Notes: generated by a model not told the origin, from the letters alone. A DNA stretch of 6,125 bases from Pirellulales bacterium (GCA_030605745.1 JAUWHT010000219.1:1-6125), one strand, 5' to 3'. Counted from the first letter of the stretch, positions 1 to 5,918 are shown. Made by a program: numbers and translations.

Positions 1-156
1 TACACTCTACATACACACTACATACACTCTACATACACTCTACATACACTCTACTCTCCACTCTACTCTCCACTCCACTCTCCATTCTCCACTCTCCATT
101 CTCCACTCTCCACTCTCCACTCTCCACTCTCCACTCTCCACTCTCCACTCCCCACT
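1..156. repeat. Tandem-repeat tract (11-mer, then 7-mer) upstream of tyrS
   Basis: Two consecutive simple-repeat arrays fill the left edge of the window. At 8-51 there are four copies of an 11-nt unit, TACATACACTC (the first copy ends CAC), with a partial copy at 1-7. After a transition at 52-72, a 7-nt unit CTCCACT runs in phase from 73 to 149 as eleven copies. The copies at 80-86 and 94-100 read CTCCATT, and the seven copies from 101 to 149 are identical. The + strand is almost free of G. The array stops only 14 bases before the tyrS ATG, so it occupies the place where a leader and promoter would be expected. The left end may continue outside the window. The nearly perfect copies suggest recent expansion by slippage (inference). 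The function is unknown. Confidence 0.93.
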
Positions 157-163
157 AAACCCC

Positions 164-1447
164 ATGCCCAACATCATCGCCGAACTCTCCTGGCGCGAAC
201 TGGTCAACCAGACCACCGACGATGAGAACCTGGCGAGGTGGCTGGCCGCGCGACCGCGGACTCTTTATGCCGGTTTCGACCCGACCGCCGATAGCCTGCA
301 CGTGGGCCACCTGATGGCGCTGATGATCCTGCGGCGGTTCCAGCAGGCCGGGCACCGGCCGATCGTGCTGGTCGGCGGGGCCACAGGAATGATCGGCGAT
401 CCCAGCGGAAGGGACGAAGAGCGGAACCTGCTTTCTGTCGAGGTGCTTCGGGCGAACGTTGCCGCGATGAAACCACAGTTGCAGCGGTTCCTCGACTTCG
501 ACTGCGGCCGGAACTCCGCACTGCTGGTCGACAATTACGACTGGATGGCCCGGCTCGGCTACCTGGAGTTCCTCCGCGACGTGGGAAAGCACTTTCCCGT
601 GAACGTTATGCTCGCTAAGGACTCGGTCCGCAGCAGGCTCGAGCGGACCGACACCGGGCTGAGCTACACCGAGTTCAGCTACATGCTGCTGCAAGCGTAC
701 GACTTCGTGTATCTGAACGAGAACTACGGCTGCGAGTTGCAGGTCGGCGGCAGCGACCAGTGGGGAAACATCACCGCCGGGATCGACCTGGCACGCCGGC
801 TCCGCGGCGTGCAACTGTACGGCATGACCTGCCCGCTGCTGACCAAGAGCGACGGCAGTAAGATGGGCAAGACCACCTCCGGCACGCTCTGGCTCTCGCC
901 CGAGCGGACCAGCCCGTACCACTTCTACCAGTATTGGATCAACCTCGACGATGCCGACGTCGGTATGTGCCTGCGGTACTTCACCGAGTTGGGCCGTGAG
1001 GAGATCGAGTCGCTATTGGCCGAGCACCGCTTAGACCCTGGCCGCCGCGGAGCCCAACGCCGGCTGGCCGCCGAACTGACCCGGCTGGTCCACGGCCCTG
1101 ACGGCTTGACCACCGCCGAGCGGGCCACCGAGATATTCTTCGGTGCCGAGATCAGCCGGCTCTCGGACACCCAACTCGAGGACATCTTTGCCGACGTGCC
1201 GAGCCGGGAATTGCCCAGCGAGCGGCTTTTGGGCGAGGGCCTTTCGATCATCGACGCAATGTTCGAGGCCGGACTGGCCAACAGCAAGGGCGAGGCCCGG
1301 CGGATCATCACCCAAGGCGGCGCCTACGTGAACAACCGCCGTGTGAAAGGCATCGACACACGGCTTGGCCCGGCCAACCTGGTCGGCAAGTCGACTATGG
1401 TGCTGCGTGCCGGGAAAAAAAACTACGCCTTACTGCGGTTTGCGTAG
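164..1447 (+). CDS. tyrS: Tyrosyl-tRNA synthetase (TyrRS)
   Basis: Class I aminoacyl-tRNA synthetase that charges tRNA-Tyr with tyrosine at the expense of ATP in the cytoplasm. The product is 427 residues, close to the roughly 420 of the bacterial TyrS family. The N-terminal Rossmann catalytic domain shows the substrate segment YAGFDPTADSLHVGHL, with Y35 and the HIGH-type motif HVGH at 46-49. It also has GDPSGR at 78-83, the tyrosine-binding set Y173/Q177/D180, and GGSDQWGNI at 195-203. The KMSKS loop appears as KMGKT at 233-237, a common TyrRS variant. An alpha-helical anticodon region follows, and an S4-type RNA-binding domain covers about 358-420. I chose the ATG at 164 because it gives the normal N-terminus. 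It has no recognisable Shine-Dalgarno, the upstream bases being C-rich repeat. The gene converges on the PEP-CTERM gene, with only 10 bases between the stops. Complete and apparently functional. Confidence 0.97.
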   Translation: MPNIIAELSWRELVNQTTDDENLARWLAARPRTLYAGFDPTADSLHVGHLMALMILRRFQQAGHRPIVLVGGATGMIGDPSGRDEERNLLSVEVLRANVAAMKPQLQRFLDFDCGRNSALLVDNYDWMARLGYLEFLRDVGKHFPVNVMLAKDSVRSRLERTDTGLSYTEFSYMLLQAYDFVYLNENYGCELQVGGSDQWGNITAGIDLARRLRGVQLYGMTCPLLTKSDGSKMGKTTSGTLWLSPERTSPYHFYQYWINLDDADVGMCLRYFTELGREEIESLLAEHRLDPGRRGAQRRLAAELTRLVHGPDGLTTAERATEIFFGAEISRLSDTQLEDIFADVPSRELPSERLLGEGLSIIDAMFEAGLANSKGEARRIITQGGAYVNNRRVKGIDTRLGPANLVGKSTMVLRAGKKNYALLRFA

Positions 1448-1457
1448 ATCTTGCAAG

Positions 1458-2807
1458 CTAAGCAAATAACTTGTACGAATTCCACCAAGAGTGGCACGTC
1501 CCTGAGCGCAGCGAAGGGCGTGTTTGGGGCACCTTACCACACCCTTCGTTCCTCAGGGCGTGCCACCAGAGCAACAGCAGCAGACCGGCGGCGCCGAGCC
1601 CCAGAAGTGACAGCGTGCTCGGCTCGGGGGTCTGGCGGGCGAAATAGAGCGTGCCGTTGCCCAAATCATCATCGACGAGGAAGACGGCCATCGCCGCGCC
1701 GTCGGGTTGGTCCAGGGGGATTAACTGCTGGCTGTGGACCTTTGCAATGTCGGTGGTCAGCATACTGGTTGTCACCGAGTTGTCACTCGGATCGATGTTG
1801 ACAAAGATCAGCCCTTCCAACAAGCCGTTCTCGTCGTCGGTGCCCTCGTCCACGACCAGGCCGATGATATTGCCCAGCCCGTCGTTGACCAGCCCAGTAC
1901 CAACGCCGCCGAAGATGCCCTGCAAATCGACGTCATGAACCACTTCCCAGTCTTCATCGCTGCGGCGGAAGGAGAGGTCGCCGGTAGTGGTCGTGTCATA
2001 CACCACAATGGCCGTGCCGTCGGTCAGGTGGGCAATCGAGGCAATGCGGTCGTTCTCGCCGTCGGTGTCGGTGATGTTTGTCTCTGGCTCCCAGGTGCCG
2101 CCAGTGCGCCGGGCAAACATGATGTCTTGCCCGCCGGTGGCTTGAAACTGCGCCACTACCACCGGCTCGCCCGTGCTCGGGTTGATGTCTAGGGACGATA
2201 TCCAGGTCTGCCCGGCGACGAAGTAGACGTGTTTGGGTGGGTCCACCGCAGTATCCACGGCCACACTGTCGGCTGTCGGCACCCAACTCGCAACGCGCAA
2301 TTCCTTGTCAGACGGGAGTGACCACGCGGCGACAATCTGCTCGTCGTCGAGGTCGTAAACCAAGCGCGGGCCCAACCGCCTCACACTTCCGCCGCCAATG
2401 ACCTGGGTCGCAAGTTCCCAGTTGACGTTGCCGCCGCCATCGGTCGTGGCTTTGGCCCAGATCAGATCGGCGGGTGAACCGGCTTCGGTCCACATCGCGT
2501 GGTAGGTCCCGTCGCCGGTGACTGTCAGCGAGATGTTGCCTGCGGCGCCGGAGTCGTCGTAGATGCCGCCCACGCCCAAACCCAACCCAATCGACTGCCG
2601 CCCGGACCAGGTATCCGTCGCAGGGTCGTAACGGTCGAAGTACATTGCAGTGTTGCTGCCGTAGAGAACGGCGACCTTGCCGTCGGCGGTATACGCCGTG
2701 GCCACGGCGGCAATATCCGGGACGGCCGTGTCGGGGATCTTGGCAATCGGCCCGAAGGGCAGCATCGCTCCACACGCGGCTATGACGCCAATGAACAGTG
2801 TCTCCAT
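1458..2807 (-). CDS. PEP-CTERM sorting-domain protein, probable secreted beta-propeller
   Basis: Predicted exported surface protein of 449 residues, with no catalytic motif that I recognise. The C-terminal sorting signal is clear: TPEPSTLSLLGLG, with PEP at 394-396, then a Leu/Ala/Gly membrane segment to about W415. In this family the exosortase system is thought to cleave near PEP. The body, about 40-390, is acidic and rich in G, D, T and V. It repeats a loose pattern of a beta strand, a D/G turn and an aromatic strand (about 98-130, 213-245, 263-290), which suggests a BNR/sialidase-like beta-propeller (inference). The N-terminus has a hydrophobic stretch at 4-20 but no Lys or Arg before it, so the signal peptide is atypical. 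The usual basic cluster after the membrane helix is missing: from H416 the tail is encoded by the palindromic element at 1491-1566. The ATG is preceded by GGGAG and by an in-frame stop (2811-2813), so no in-frame upstream start exists. Confidence 0.85.
   Translation of the reverse strand: METLFIGVIAACGAMLPFGPIAKIPDTAVPDIAAVATAYTADGKVAVLYGSNTAMYFDRYDPATDTWSGRQSIGLGLGVGGIYDDSGAAGNISLTVTGDGTYHAMWTEAGSPADLIWAKATTDGGGNVNWELATQVIGGGSVRRLGPRLVYDLDDEQIVAAWSLPSDKELRVASWVPTADSVAVDTAVDPPKHVYFVAGQTWISSLDINPSTGEPVVVAQFQATGGQDIMFARRTGGTWEPETNITDTDGENDRIASIAHLTDGTAIVVYDTTTTGDLSFRRSDEDWEVVHDVDLQGIFGGVGTGLVNDGLGNIIGLVVDEGTDDENGLLEGLIFVNIDPSDNSVTTSMLTTDIAKVHSQQLIPLDQPDGAAMAVFLVDDDLGNGTLYFARQTPEPSTLSLLGLGAAGLLLLLWWHALRNEGCGKVPQTRPSLRSGTCHSWWNSYKLFA
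1491..1566. repeat. Long imperfect inverted repeat inside the PEP-CTERM 3' end
   Basis: Left arm 1491-1522 begins GTGGCACGTCCCTGAG and ends AAGGGCGTG. Right arm 1538-1566 is its reverse complement apart from one 1-nt gap, one 2-nt gap and a few substitutions. The loop is 1523-1537. Each arm also folds on itself: CACG-CCCT with AGGGCGTG on the left (one bulged T), and CAC-CCCT with AGGG-GTG on the right (one A/C mismatch). The imperfect direct repeats CCACCAAGAG (1482-1491) and CCACCAGAG (1563-1571) overlap the outer ends and might be a target-site duplication, although they share bases with the arms. The element looks like a MITE- or REP-like intergenic palindrome. Lying 43 bases after the tyrS stop, it might also end transcripts from both convergent genes, although neither side has a T tract. 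Confidence 0.85.
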
Positions 2808-2816
2808 CGGTCACAA

Positions 2817-2821
2817 CTCCC
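2817..2821 (-). promoter_or_regulatory. Shine-Dalgarno-like GGGAG for the PEP-CTERM gene
   Basis: On the - strand GGGAG lies 9 bases before the ATG at 2807-2805. An in-frame TGA two codons upstream of the ATG excludes a longer N-terminus. Together these fix the start, even though the resulting signal peptide lacks an N-terminal positive charge. Confidence 0.5.
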
Positions 2822-2874
2822 ATGCTTGGAACCTAAACCTAGGAAATCTTCACCCGGTTCTGCCACCAAACCAG

Positions 2875-2902
2875 ACTGTAGCAAGGATCGGCAAACGTGC
2901 AA
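2875..2902 (-). promoter_or_regulatory. Candidate sigma70-type promoter for the PEP-CTERM gene
   Basis: Read on the - strand, TTGCAC (2902-2897) and TACAGT (2880-2875) are separated by 16 bases, and would give a leader of roughly 60 nt before the ATG at 2807. Both boxes match only partly. The -35 box overlaps a perfect 10-bp palindrome CAAGTACTTG at 2900-2909. Assigned by pattern only. Confidence 0.3.
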
Positions 2903-2911
2903 GTACTTGAG

Positions 2912-2941
2912 TTGACGGAGATGAGCGTCGATGAGTACAAT
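2912..2941 (+). promoter_or_regulatory. Candidate sigma70-type promoter for the epimerase gene
   Basis: TTGACG (2912-2917) and TACAAT (2936-2941) are separated by 18 bases on the + strand. Transcription would start near 2948, just before the palindrome at 2950-3009, which would then sit in a leader of about 105 nt ahead of the epimerase. With the opposite candidate at 2875-2902 this would be a divergent promoter pair. Spacing and box quality are moderate. Confidence 0.35.
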
Positions 2942-2949
2942 AATCGCAT

Positions 2950-3009
2950 AATAGCCGGGGGACAACGTCCCGCGGGAACATCACCGCGACGCGTTGCGTC
3001 CCGGCTATT
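2950..3009. repeat. Clover-like palindromic element in the divergent intergenic region
   Basis: A perfect 9-bp terminal inverted repeat, AATAGCCGG (2950-2958) with CCGGCTATT (3001-3009), encloses three further self-complementary segments. These are GGGAC-AAC-GTCCC at 2959-2971, CGCGG (2971-2975) with CCGCG (2984-2988), and GACGC-GTT-GCGTC at 2988-3000. The single strand can therefore form a closing stem with three side arms, sharing one base at two of the junctions. It lies between the divergent PEP-CTERM and epimerase genes, 44 bases before the epimerase ATG. Whether it acts as RNA, as a DNA cruciform or as a mobile repeat cannot be told from one copy. Confidence 0.75.
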
Positions 3010-3053
3010 TACTGTAGTTTGTACGATAACTGCGGCAACTACTGCACTCGGCT

Positions 3054-4046
3054 ATGACGAAATGCTATCTAGTGACCGGCTGTGCGGGGTTCATCGCCTC
3101 GAAAGTTACCGAGTTGTTGCTGGATGCCGGCCACCTGGTGGTGGGCGTGGACAGCCTCAACGACGCCTACGATCCGCGACTGAAGCAGTGGCGGCTCGAC
3201 CGCTTGCAGCCGCAGCGGAACTTCCGCTTCCACCGGCTGGACATCACCGATCGGGCCGCCTTGGAAGAACTCTTCGAGGCCGATGCGGACTACTCGGCCG
3301 TGATCAACCTGGCGGCCCGAGCGGGCGTGCGACCGTCGGTCGATGACCCCTGGGTCTATTACCGGGCCAATTGCGACGGCACGCTGAACCTGTTGGAATT
3401 GTGCCGGCAGTACAGCGTGCAGAAGTTCCTGCTGGCCTCGACTTCCAGCCTCTACGGCTTGCACAACCCGGTGCCGTACCGCGAAGATGCCGATACCGGC
3501 CGGCCGCTGTCGCCTTATGCGGCGTCGAAAAAGGCGGCCGAGGTGTTGGCATACACCTATCATCACTTGCACGGCATCGACATCTCGGTGCTCCGCTACT
3601 TCACTGTCTACGGACCGGCTGGCCGGCCCGACATGAGCGTCTTCCGCTTCGTCCGCCAGATTGCCGAAAACGAGCCGATCGTGGTCTTCGGCGACGGACG
3701 GCAAAGTCGCGATTTCACCTACGTCGACGACATCGCCCGGGGAACCGTCGCCGCGCTCGAACCGCTCGGCTACGAGGTGATCAACCTCGGGGGCGACCGC
3801 CCCGTGCAGCTTTCGGCCGTCATCGAGCAGATTGCACAGTTAACCGGCAAGAAGGCCCGCATCGAATACCGCCCGGCCCATCCGGCCGATGTGCCCGAGA
3901 CTTGGGCCGACATCCAAAAGGCCGCCCGGCTGTTGAAGTGGTCGCCACAGGTCTCCGTCGAAGAAGGCCTTCGCCGTTGTGTGGCGTGGTACCAGCAGAA
4001 CCGCGACGCGATGCTGCCGCTGGAACTGGGCGACCACGTGGGGTGA
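3054..4046 (+). CDS. NAD-dependent nucleotide-sugar 4-epimerase (UDP-glucuronate 4-epimerase type)
   Basis: Extended short-chain dehydrogenase/reductase of 330 residues, the usual family length, predicted to invert C4 of a UDP-hexose or UDP-uronic acid in the cytoplasm. The N-terminal Rossmann motif is GCAGFIA at 9-15, where the usual third Gly of GxxGxxG is Ala. The segment GVDSLNDAYDPRLK (31-44) is typical of UDP-glucuronate 4-epimerases, with D33 at the NAD ribose position. Next come NLAARAGVRPSV (85-96) and the Ser-rich catalytic segment STSSLYG (129-135). The catalytic pair Y155 and K159 lies in SPYAASK. The substrate-domain signatures are RYFTVYGPAGRPDM (181-194) and SRDFTYVDDI (218-227). 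The ATG at 3054 is the only plausible in-frame start after a stop at 3027-3029, and no clear Shine-Dalgarno precedes it. The WbpA-type dehydrogenase follows 119 bases downstream on the same strand. The exact substrate (GlcA, GlcNAcA or a neutral sugar) is not decided by sequence alone. Confidence 0.9.
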   Translation: MTKCYLVTGCAGFIASKVTELLLDAGHLVVGVDSLNDAYDPRLKQWRLDRLQPQRNFRFHRLDITDRAALEELFEADADYSAVINLAARAGVRPSVDDPWVYYRANCDGTLNLLELCRQYSVQKFLLASTSSLYGLHNPVPYREDADTGRPLSPYAASKKAAEVLAYTYHHLHGIDISVLRYFTVYGPAGRPDMSVFRFVRQIAENEPIVVFGDGRQSRDFTYVDDIARGTVAALEPLGYEVINLGGDRPVQLSAVIEQIAQLTGKKARIEYRPAHPADVPETWADIQKAARLLKWSPQVSVEEGLRRCVAWYQQNRDAMLPLELGDHVG

Positions 4047-4073
4047 AAGTTGCACGATTCCAGGAACAAAAGT

Positions 4074-4129
4074 GTTTAGCCGCCGCGTCCACGCGGCGTG
4101 CTTTCCCGGCGTGGACGCCGGGGCTAAAC
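4074..4129. repeat. Twin-hairpin palindrome between epimerase and dehydrogenase
   Basis: 24-nt arms at 4074-4097 and 4106-4129 are inverted repeats matching at 20 of 24 positions around an 8-nt loop. The outer eight bases, GTTTAGCC and GGCTAAAC, pair perfectly. The inner 16 bases of each arm are themselves palindromes: GCCGCGT-CC-ACGCGGC at 4082-4097 and CCGGCGT-GG-ACGCCGG at 4106-4121. The four mismatches between the long arms (arm positions 9, 11, 22, 24) are symmetric and restore pairing within each small hairpin. The element sits between two genes that are probably cotranscribed, so it would be present in their mRNA. It has no T tract and is not a typical terminator. Confidence 0.88.
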
Positions 4130-4152
4130 TAGTCCATAACGTATTCGCCATC

Positions 4153-4157
4153 AGGAA
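4153..4157 (+). promoter_or_regulatory. Shine-Dalgarno AGGAA for the dehydrogenase gene
   Basis: AGGAA lies 8 bases before the ATG at 4166. It is the clearest ribosome-binding site in the window and supports this start, which also places the GxGxxG motif at residues 20-25 as is normal for the family. Confidence 0.65.
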
Positions 4158-4165
4158 CCAATCCA

Positions 4166-5485
4166 ATGACAACTTCCCTGGAAGCAGCCATTCGCGACAA
4201 GTCGGCACTGGTCGGCGTGGTCGGCCTGGGATATGTTGGTCTGCCGCTGATTCGCGCGTTTGTGGCCGCCAGGTTCCGCACCCTGGGGTTCGACGTCGAT
4301 CGAGCCAAGGTTGACCTGCTCTCGACCGGGAAAAGCCATATCGAACATATCCCCTCCGAGTGGATCGCCCGCTGCATCGAAGACGGTGCGTTCGAGCCGA
4401 CCACCGACATGCGGCGGCTGGCCGAGCCCGACGCACTGTTGATCTGCGTGCCCACGCCGCTCAGCGAGAGCCGCGACCCGGACCTGGAATACGTCGAGCA
4501 GACCACCCGCCAGATCGCCAAAACACTTCGCCCGGGCCAACTAGTCGTGCTCGAAAGTACCACCTATCCCGGCACCACACGCGACGTGTTGCTGCCGATC
4601 CTCTCGGCCGGCGGCCAGGTAGTGGGCAAGGACTTCTTCCTGTCCTACAGCCCGGAGCGGGAAGACCCGGGCAACCCGGACTTCTCGGCCGATAAAATCC
4701 CCAAGGTCGTCGGAGGCATCGAACCGCAGAGCGGACGCCTGGCAGCAATGCTATACGGCCAGGCGGTGGTCGAAGTAGTGCCGGTCTCCAATTGCGAGGT
4801 CGCCGAGGCCAGTAAGATCGTGGAAAACACCTACCGCTCGGTCAACATCGCCATGGTCAACGAGTTGAAAATGCTCTTCGACCGGATCGGGATCGACGTT
4901 TGGGAGGTGATCGACGCGGCGCGTACGAAGCCGTTCGGATTCCAAGCATTCTATCCGGGCCCGGGGTTGGGCGGGCACTGTATCCCGATCGACCCGTTCT
5001 ATCTAAGCTGGATCGCCCGGCGGCACGGGATGCCCACCCGATTCATCGAACTGGCCGGCGAGATCAACACCGCCATGCCACGCTACGTGATTGGCCGAGT
5101 GCAGGAGGCACTGAACGAGTTCGGCAAGCCGCTGCGGGGCAGCAAAATTTGCGTGCTCGGCGCGGCCTACAAGCGGGACGTGGACGACACGCGCGAAAGC
5201 CCGTCGTTCGAGCTGATGGAAATGCTGCTCGCCGCCGGCGCCGAGCTAAGCTACAACGACCCGCACGTGCCCAAGCTGCCCAAAAAGCGGGATTACGACT
5301 TCTCGTACATGGCCAGCACTCCGCTTACGGCCGAGTTCCTCGCCGGGCAGGACTGCCTGCTGATCGCCACCGACCACACGGCCTACGACTACGATTTCAT
5401 CGTCCGGCACGCCCCGCTGATAGTCGACACCCGCAACGCCACCAAGCACGTCACCACCGGCCGCGAAAAAATCCGCAAGGCATGA
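4166..5485 (+). CDS. wbpA: UDP-N-acetyl-D-glucosamine 6-dehydrogenase / nucleotide-sugar dehydrogenase (WbpA type)
   Basis: Four-electron NAD-dependent dehydrogenase of the UDP-Glc/GDP-Man family that oxidises C6 of a UDP-sugar to a carboxylate. The 439-residue length is normal. The N-terminal NAD domain has GLGYVG at 20-25 and GKSHIEHIP at 55-63. CVPTPLSE (94-101), STTYPGTT (131-138) and SYSPEREDPGNPDF (160-173) follow. The last of these, with IPKVVGGI (178-185), points to the WbpA/UDP-GlcNAc branch rather than the Ugd/UDP-Glc branch. The central domain has K217 and N221 in SKIVENTYRSVN. The catalytic loop is PGPGLGGHCIPIDP, with nucleophile C272. The C-terminal UDP-binding domain has AAYKRDVDDTRESP (333-346). 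No inactivating change is visible. With the upstream epimerase it could produce UDP-GalNAcA or UDP-GalA for polysaccharide. Other dehydrogenase substrates in this family remain possible, so the symbol denotes the family and not a proven substrate. Confidence 0.92.
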   Translation: MTTSLEAAIRDKSALVGVVGLGYVGLPLIRAFVAARFRTLGFDVDRAKVDLLSTGKSHIEHIPSEWIARCIEDGAFEPTTDMRRLAEPDALLICVPTPLSESRDPDLEYVEQTTRQIAKTLRPGQLVVLESTTYPGTTRDVLLPILSAGGQVVGKDFFLSYSPEREDPGNPDFSADKIPKVVGGIEPQSGRLAAMLYGQAVVEVVPVSNCEVAEASKIVENTYRSVNIAMVNELKMLFDRIGIDVWEVIDAARTKPFGFQAFYPGPGLGGHCIPIDPFYLSWIARRHGMPTRFIELAGEINTAMPRYVIGRVQEALNEFGKPLRGSKICVLGAAYKRDVDDTRESPSFELMEMLLAAGAELSYNDPHVPKLPKKRDYDFSYMASTPLTAEFLAGQDCLLIATDHTAYDYDFIVRHAPLIVDTRNATKHVTTGREKIRKA

Positions 5486-5687
5486 GCTGTTTAAGGGCTG
5501 ACCCTCAGTTGCCCCGCAGAGAAATCAGGCTGTTTGACAGCCCCGAACGACCGTGAGGAGGGATATCCGGATCGGGCCGAAATTTTTTTCGGCTGGAGGT
5601 TTTGTCGCAATGTCTTTTAGCATAAGCACTTACAGCGATTGCTGCAACTTCGGCTCCAACCAATTCCGGCGATTCTGGATTCGGGGT
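5486..5687. other. Non-coding stretch downstream of the dehydrogenase gene
   Basis: I see no convincing gene here. It holds three small dyads: GGCTGT-TTG-ACAGCC at 5528-5542, the palindrome ATCCGGAT within GATATCCGGATC, and the A/T-rich hairpin GCCGAAA-TTTT-TTTCGGC at 5576-5593. The last could slow or end transcription of the dehydrogenase operon, but the run of T is inside the hairpin and not after it. An open frame on the - strand (5505-5696) needs a TTG start and has no family signature. Confidence 0.45.
5576..5593 (+). terminator. Weak terminator-like hairpin after the dehydrogenase gene
   Basis: GCCGAAA and TTTCGGC form a 7-bp stem with a TTTT loop, 90 bases after the dehydrogenase stop. 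No uridine tract follows the stem; TGGAGGTTTT comes next. It is the best terminator candidate between the operon and the downstream promoter at 5690, but it is not a canonical intrinsic terminator. Confidence 0.25.
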
Positions 5688-5689
5688 GG

Positions 5690-5717
5690 TTGACAAGGCT
5701 GTAGGGATGAGTATAAT
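5690..5717 (+). promoter_or_regulatory. Consensus sigma70 promoter P1A
   Basis: Perfect TTGACA (5690-5695) and perfect TATAAT (5712-5717) with a 16-bp spacer. The expected start near 5724 would place the GC-rich hairpin cluster at the very 5' end of the transcript. The near-identical pair in copy B raises confidence that the match is not chance. Confidence 0.7.
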
Positions 5718-5724
5718 CGAAGTT

Positions 5725-5800
5725 GTAACGCTGGCGTCCCGCCGGCTGTATTGGCCGGCGTCCCGCCGGCCATGTTGTGCCGGCGTCCCGCCGGCGGTAC
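5725..5800. repeat. Hairpin triplet A (17-nt palindromic units)
   Basis: Three units of the palindrome GCCGGCGTCCCGCCGGC lie at 5730-5746 (first unit GCTGGCG...), 5754-5770 and 5779-5795, so they start 24 and 25 bases apart. The linkers are TGTATTG and CATGTTGT. Each unit forms a 7-bp stem with a TCC loop; the middle one extends to 8 bp. The outer border is GTAACGC on the left and the degenerate GCGGTAC on the right. Confidence 0.85.
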
Positions 5801-5828
5801 TACGGTTGAAACCTGTGGCGCCAGGTGC

Positions 5829-5857
5829 TTGACGAGGAAAACACGGTTTGGTAGAAT
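5829..5857 (+). promoter_or_regulatory. Sigma70-like promoter P2A
   Basis: TTGACG (5829-5834), 17-bp spacer, TAGAAT (5852-5857), then six bases and ATG at 5864. A start at the usual distance would fall at or next to the A of that ATG, predicting a leaderless transcript. Both boxes are one base off consensus, whereas copy B is closer. Confidence 0.5.
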
Positions 5858-5918
5858 AGTCACATGATCAGGATTCTGGCCATCCACTGCCCCGTTTTCG
5901 ATTTTTCGATTTTGGCGG

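Larger units (their letters stand above)
5688..5896 (+). repeat. Regulatory module, copy A
   Basis: First copy of a tandemly duplicated module: consensus promoter, three GC-rich hairpins, second promoter, then ATG. Bases 5688-5720 match 5917-5949 of copy B at 30 of 33 positions. From the ATG at 5864, the first 33 bases match those from 6089 at 23 of 33. The offset between copies is 229 at the first promoter and 225 at the second promoter and ATG. The ATG of copy A opens a frame running to 6064, but that frame goes through copy B's promoter and hairpins. It is best read as a relic of the duplicated start region rather than a gene. Confidence 0.75.

Noticed and set aside
155..922. 255-residue - strand frame opposite tyrS
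   Set aside because: tyrS on the + strand has all family motifs. The antisense frame is a high-G+C shadow without a domain.
1491..1566. Intrinsic bidirectional terminator for tyrS and the PEP-CTERM gene
   Set aside because: The position is suitable, but neither side of the stem is followed by a T tract, and the element lies within the PEP-CTERM coding frame. It is better described as an inserted palindromic repeat.
1734..2192. 152-residue + strand frame opposite the PEP-CTERM gene
   Set aside because: The - strand frame has a coherent PEP-CTERM protein with a ribosome-binding site. The + strand frame is a shadow typical of high-G+C coding DNA.
2950..3009. tRNA gene suggested by the clover-like fold
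   Set aside because: Length is 60 nt, the arms do not have tRNA proportions, and the T-loop (TTCRA) and anticodon-arm features are absent.
5505..5696. 63-residue open frame on the - strand
   Set aside because: It needs a TTG start that overlaps the P1A -35 box, has no Shine-Dalgarno or recognisable motif, and spans several small dyads. A real small gene cannot be fully excluded.
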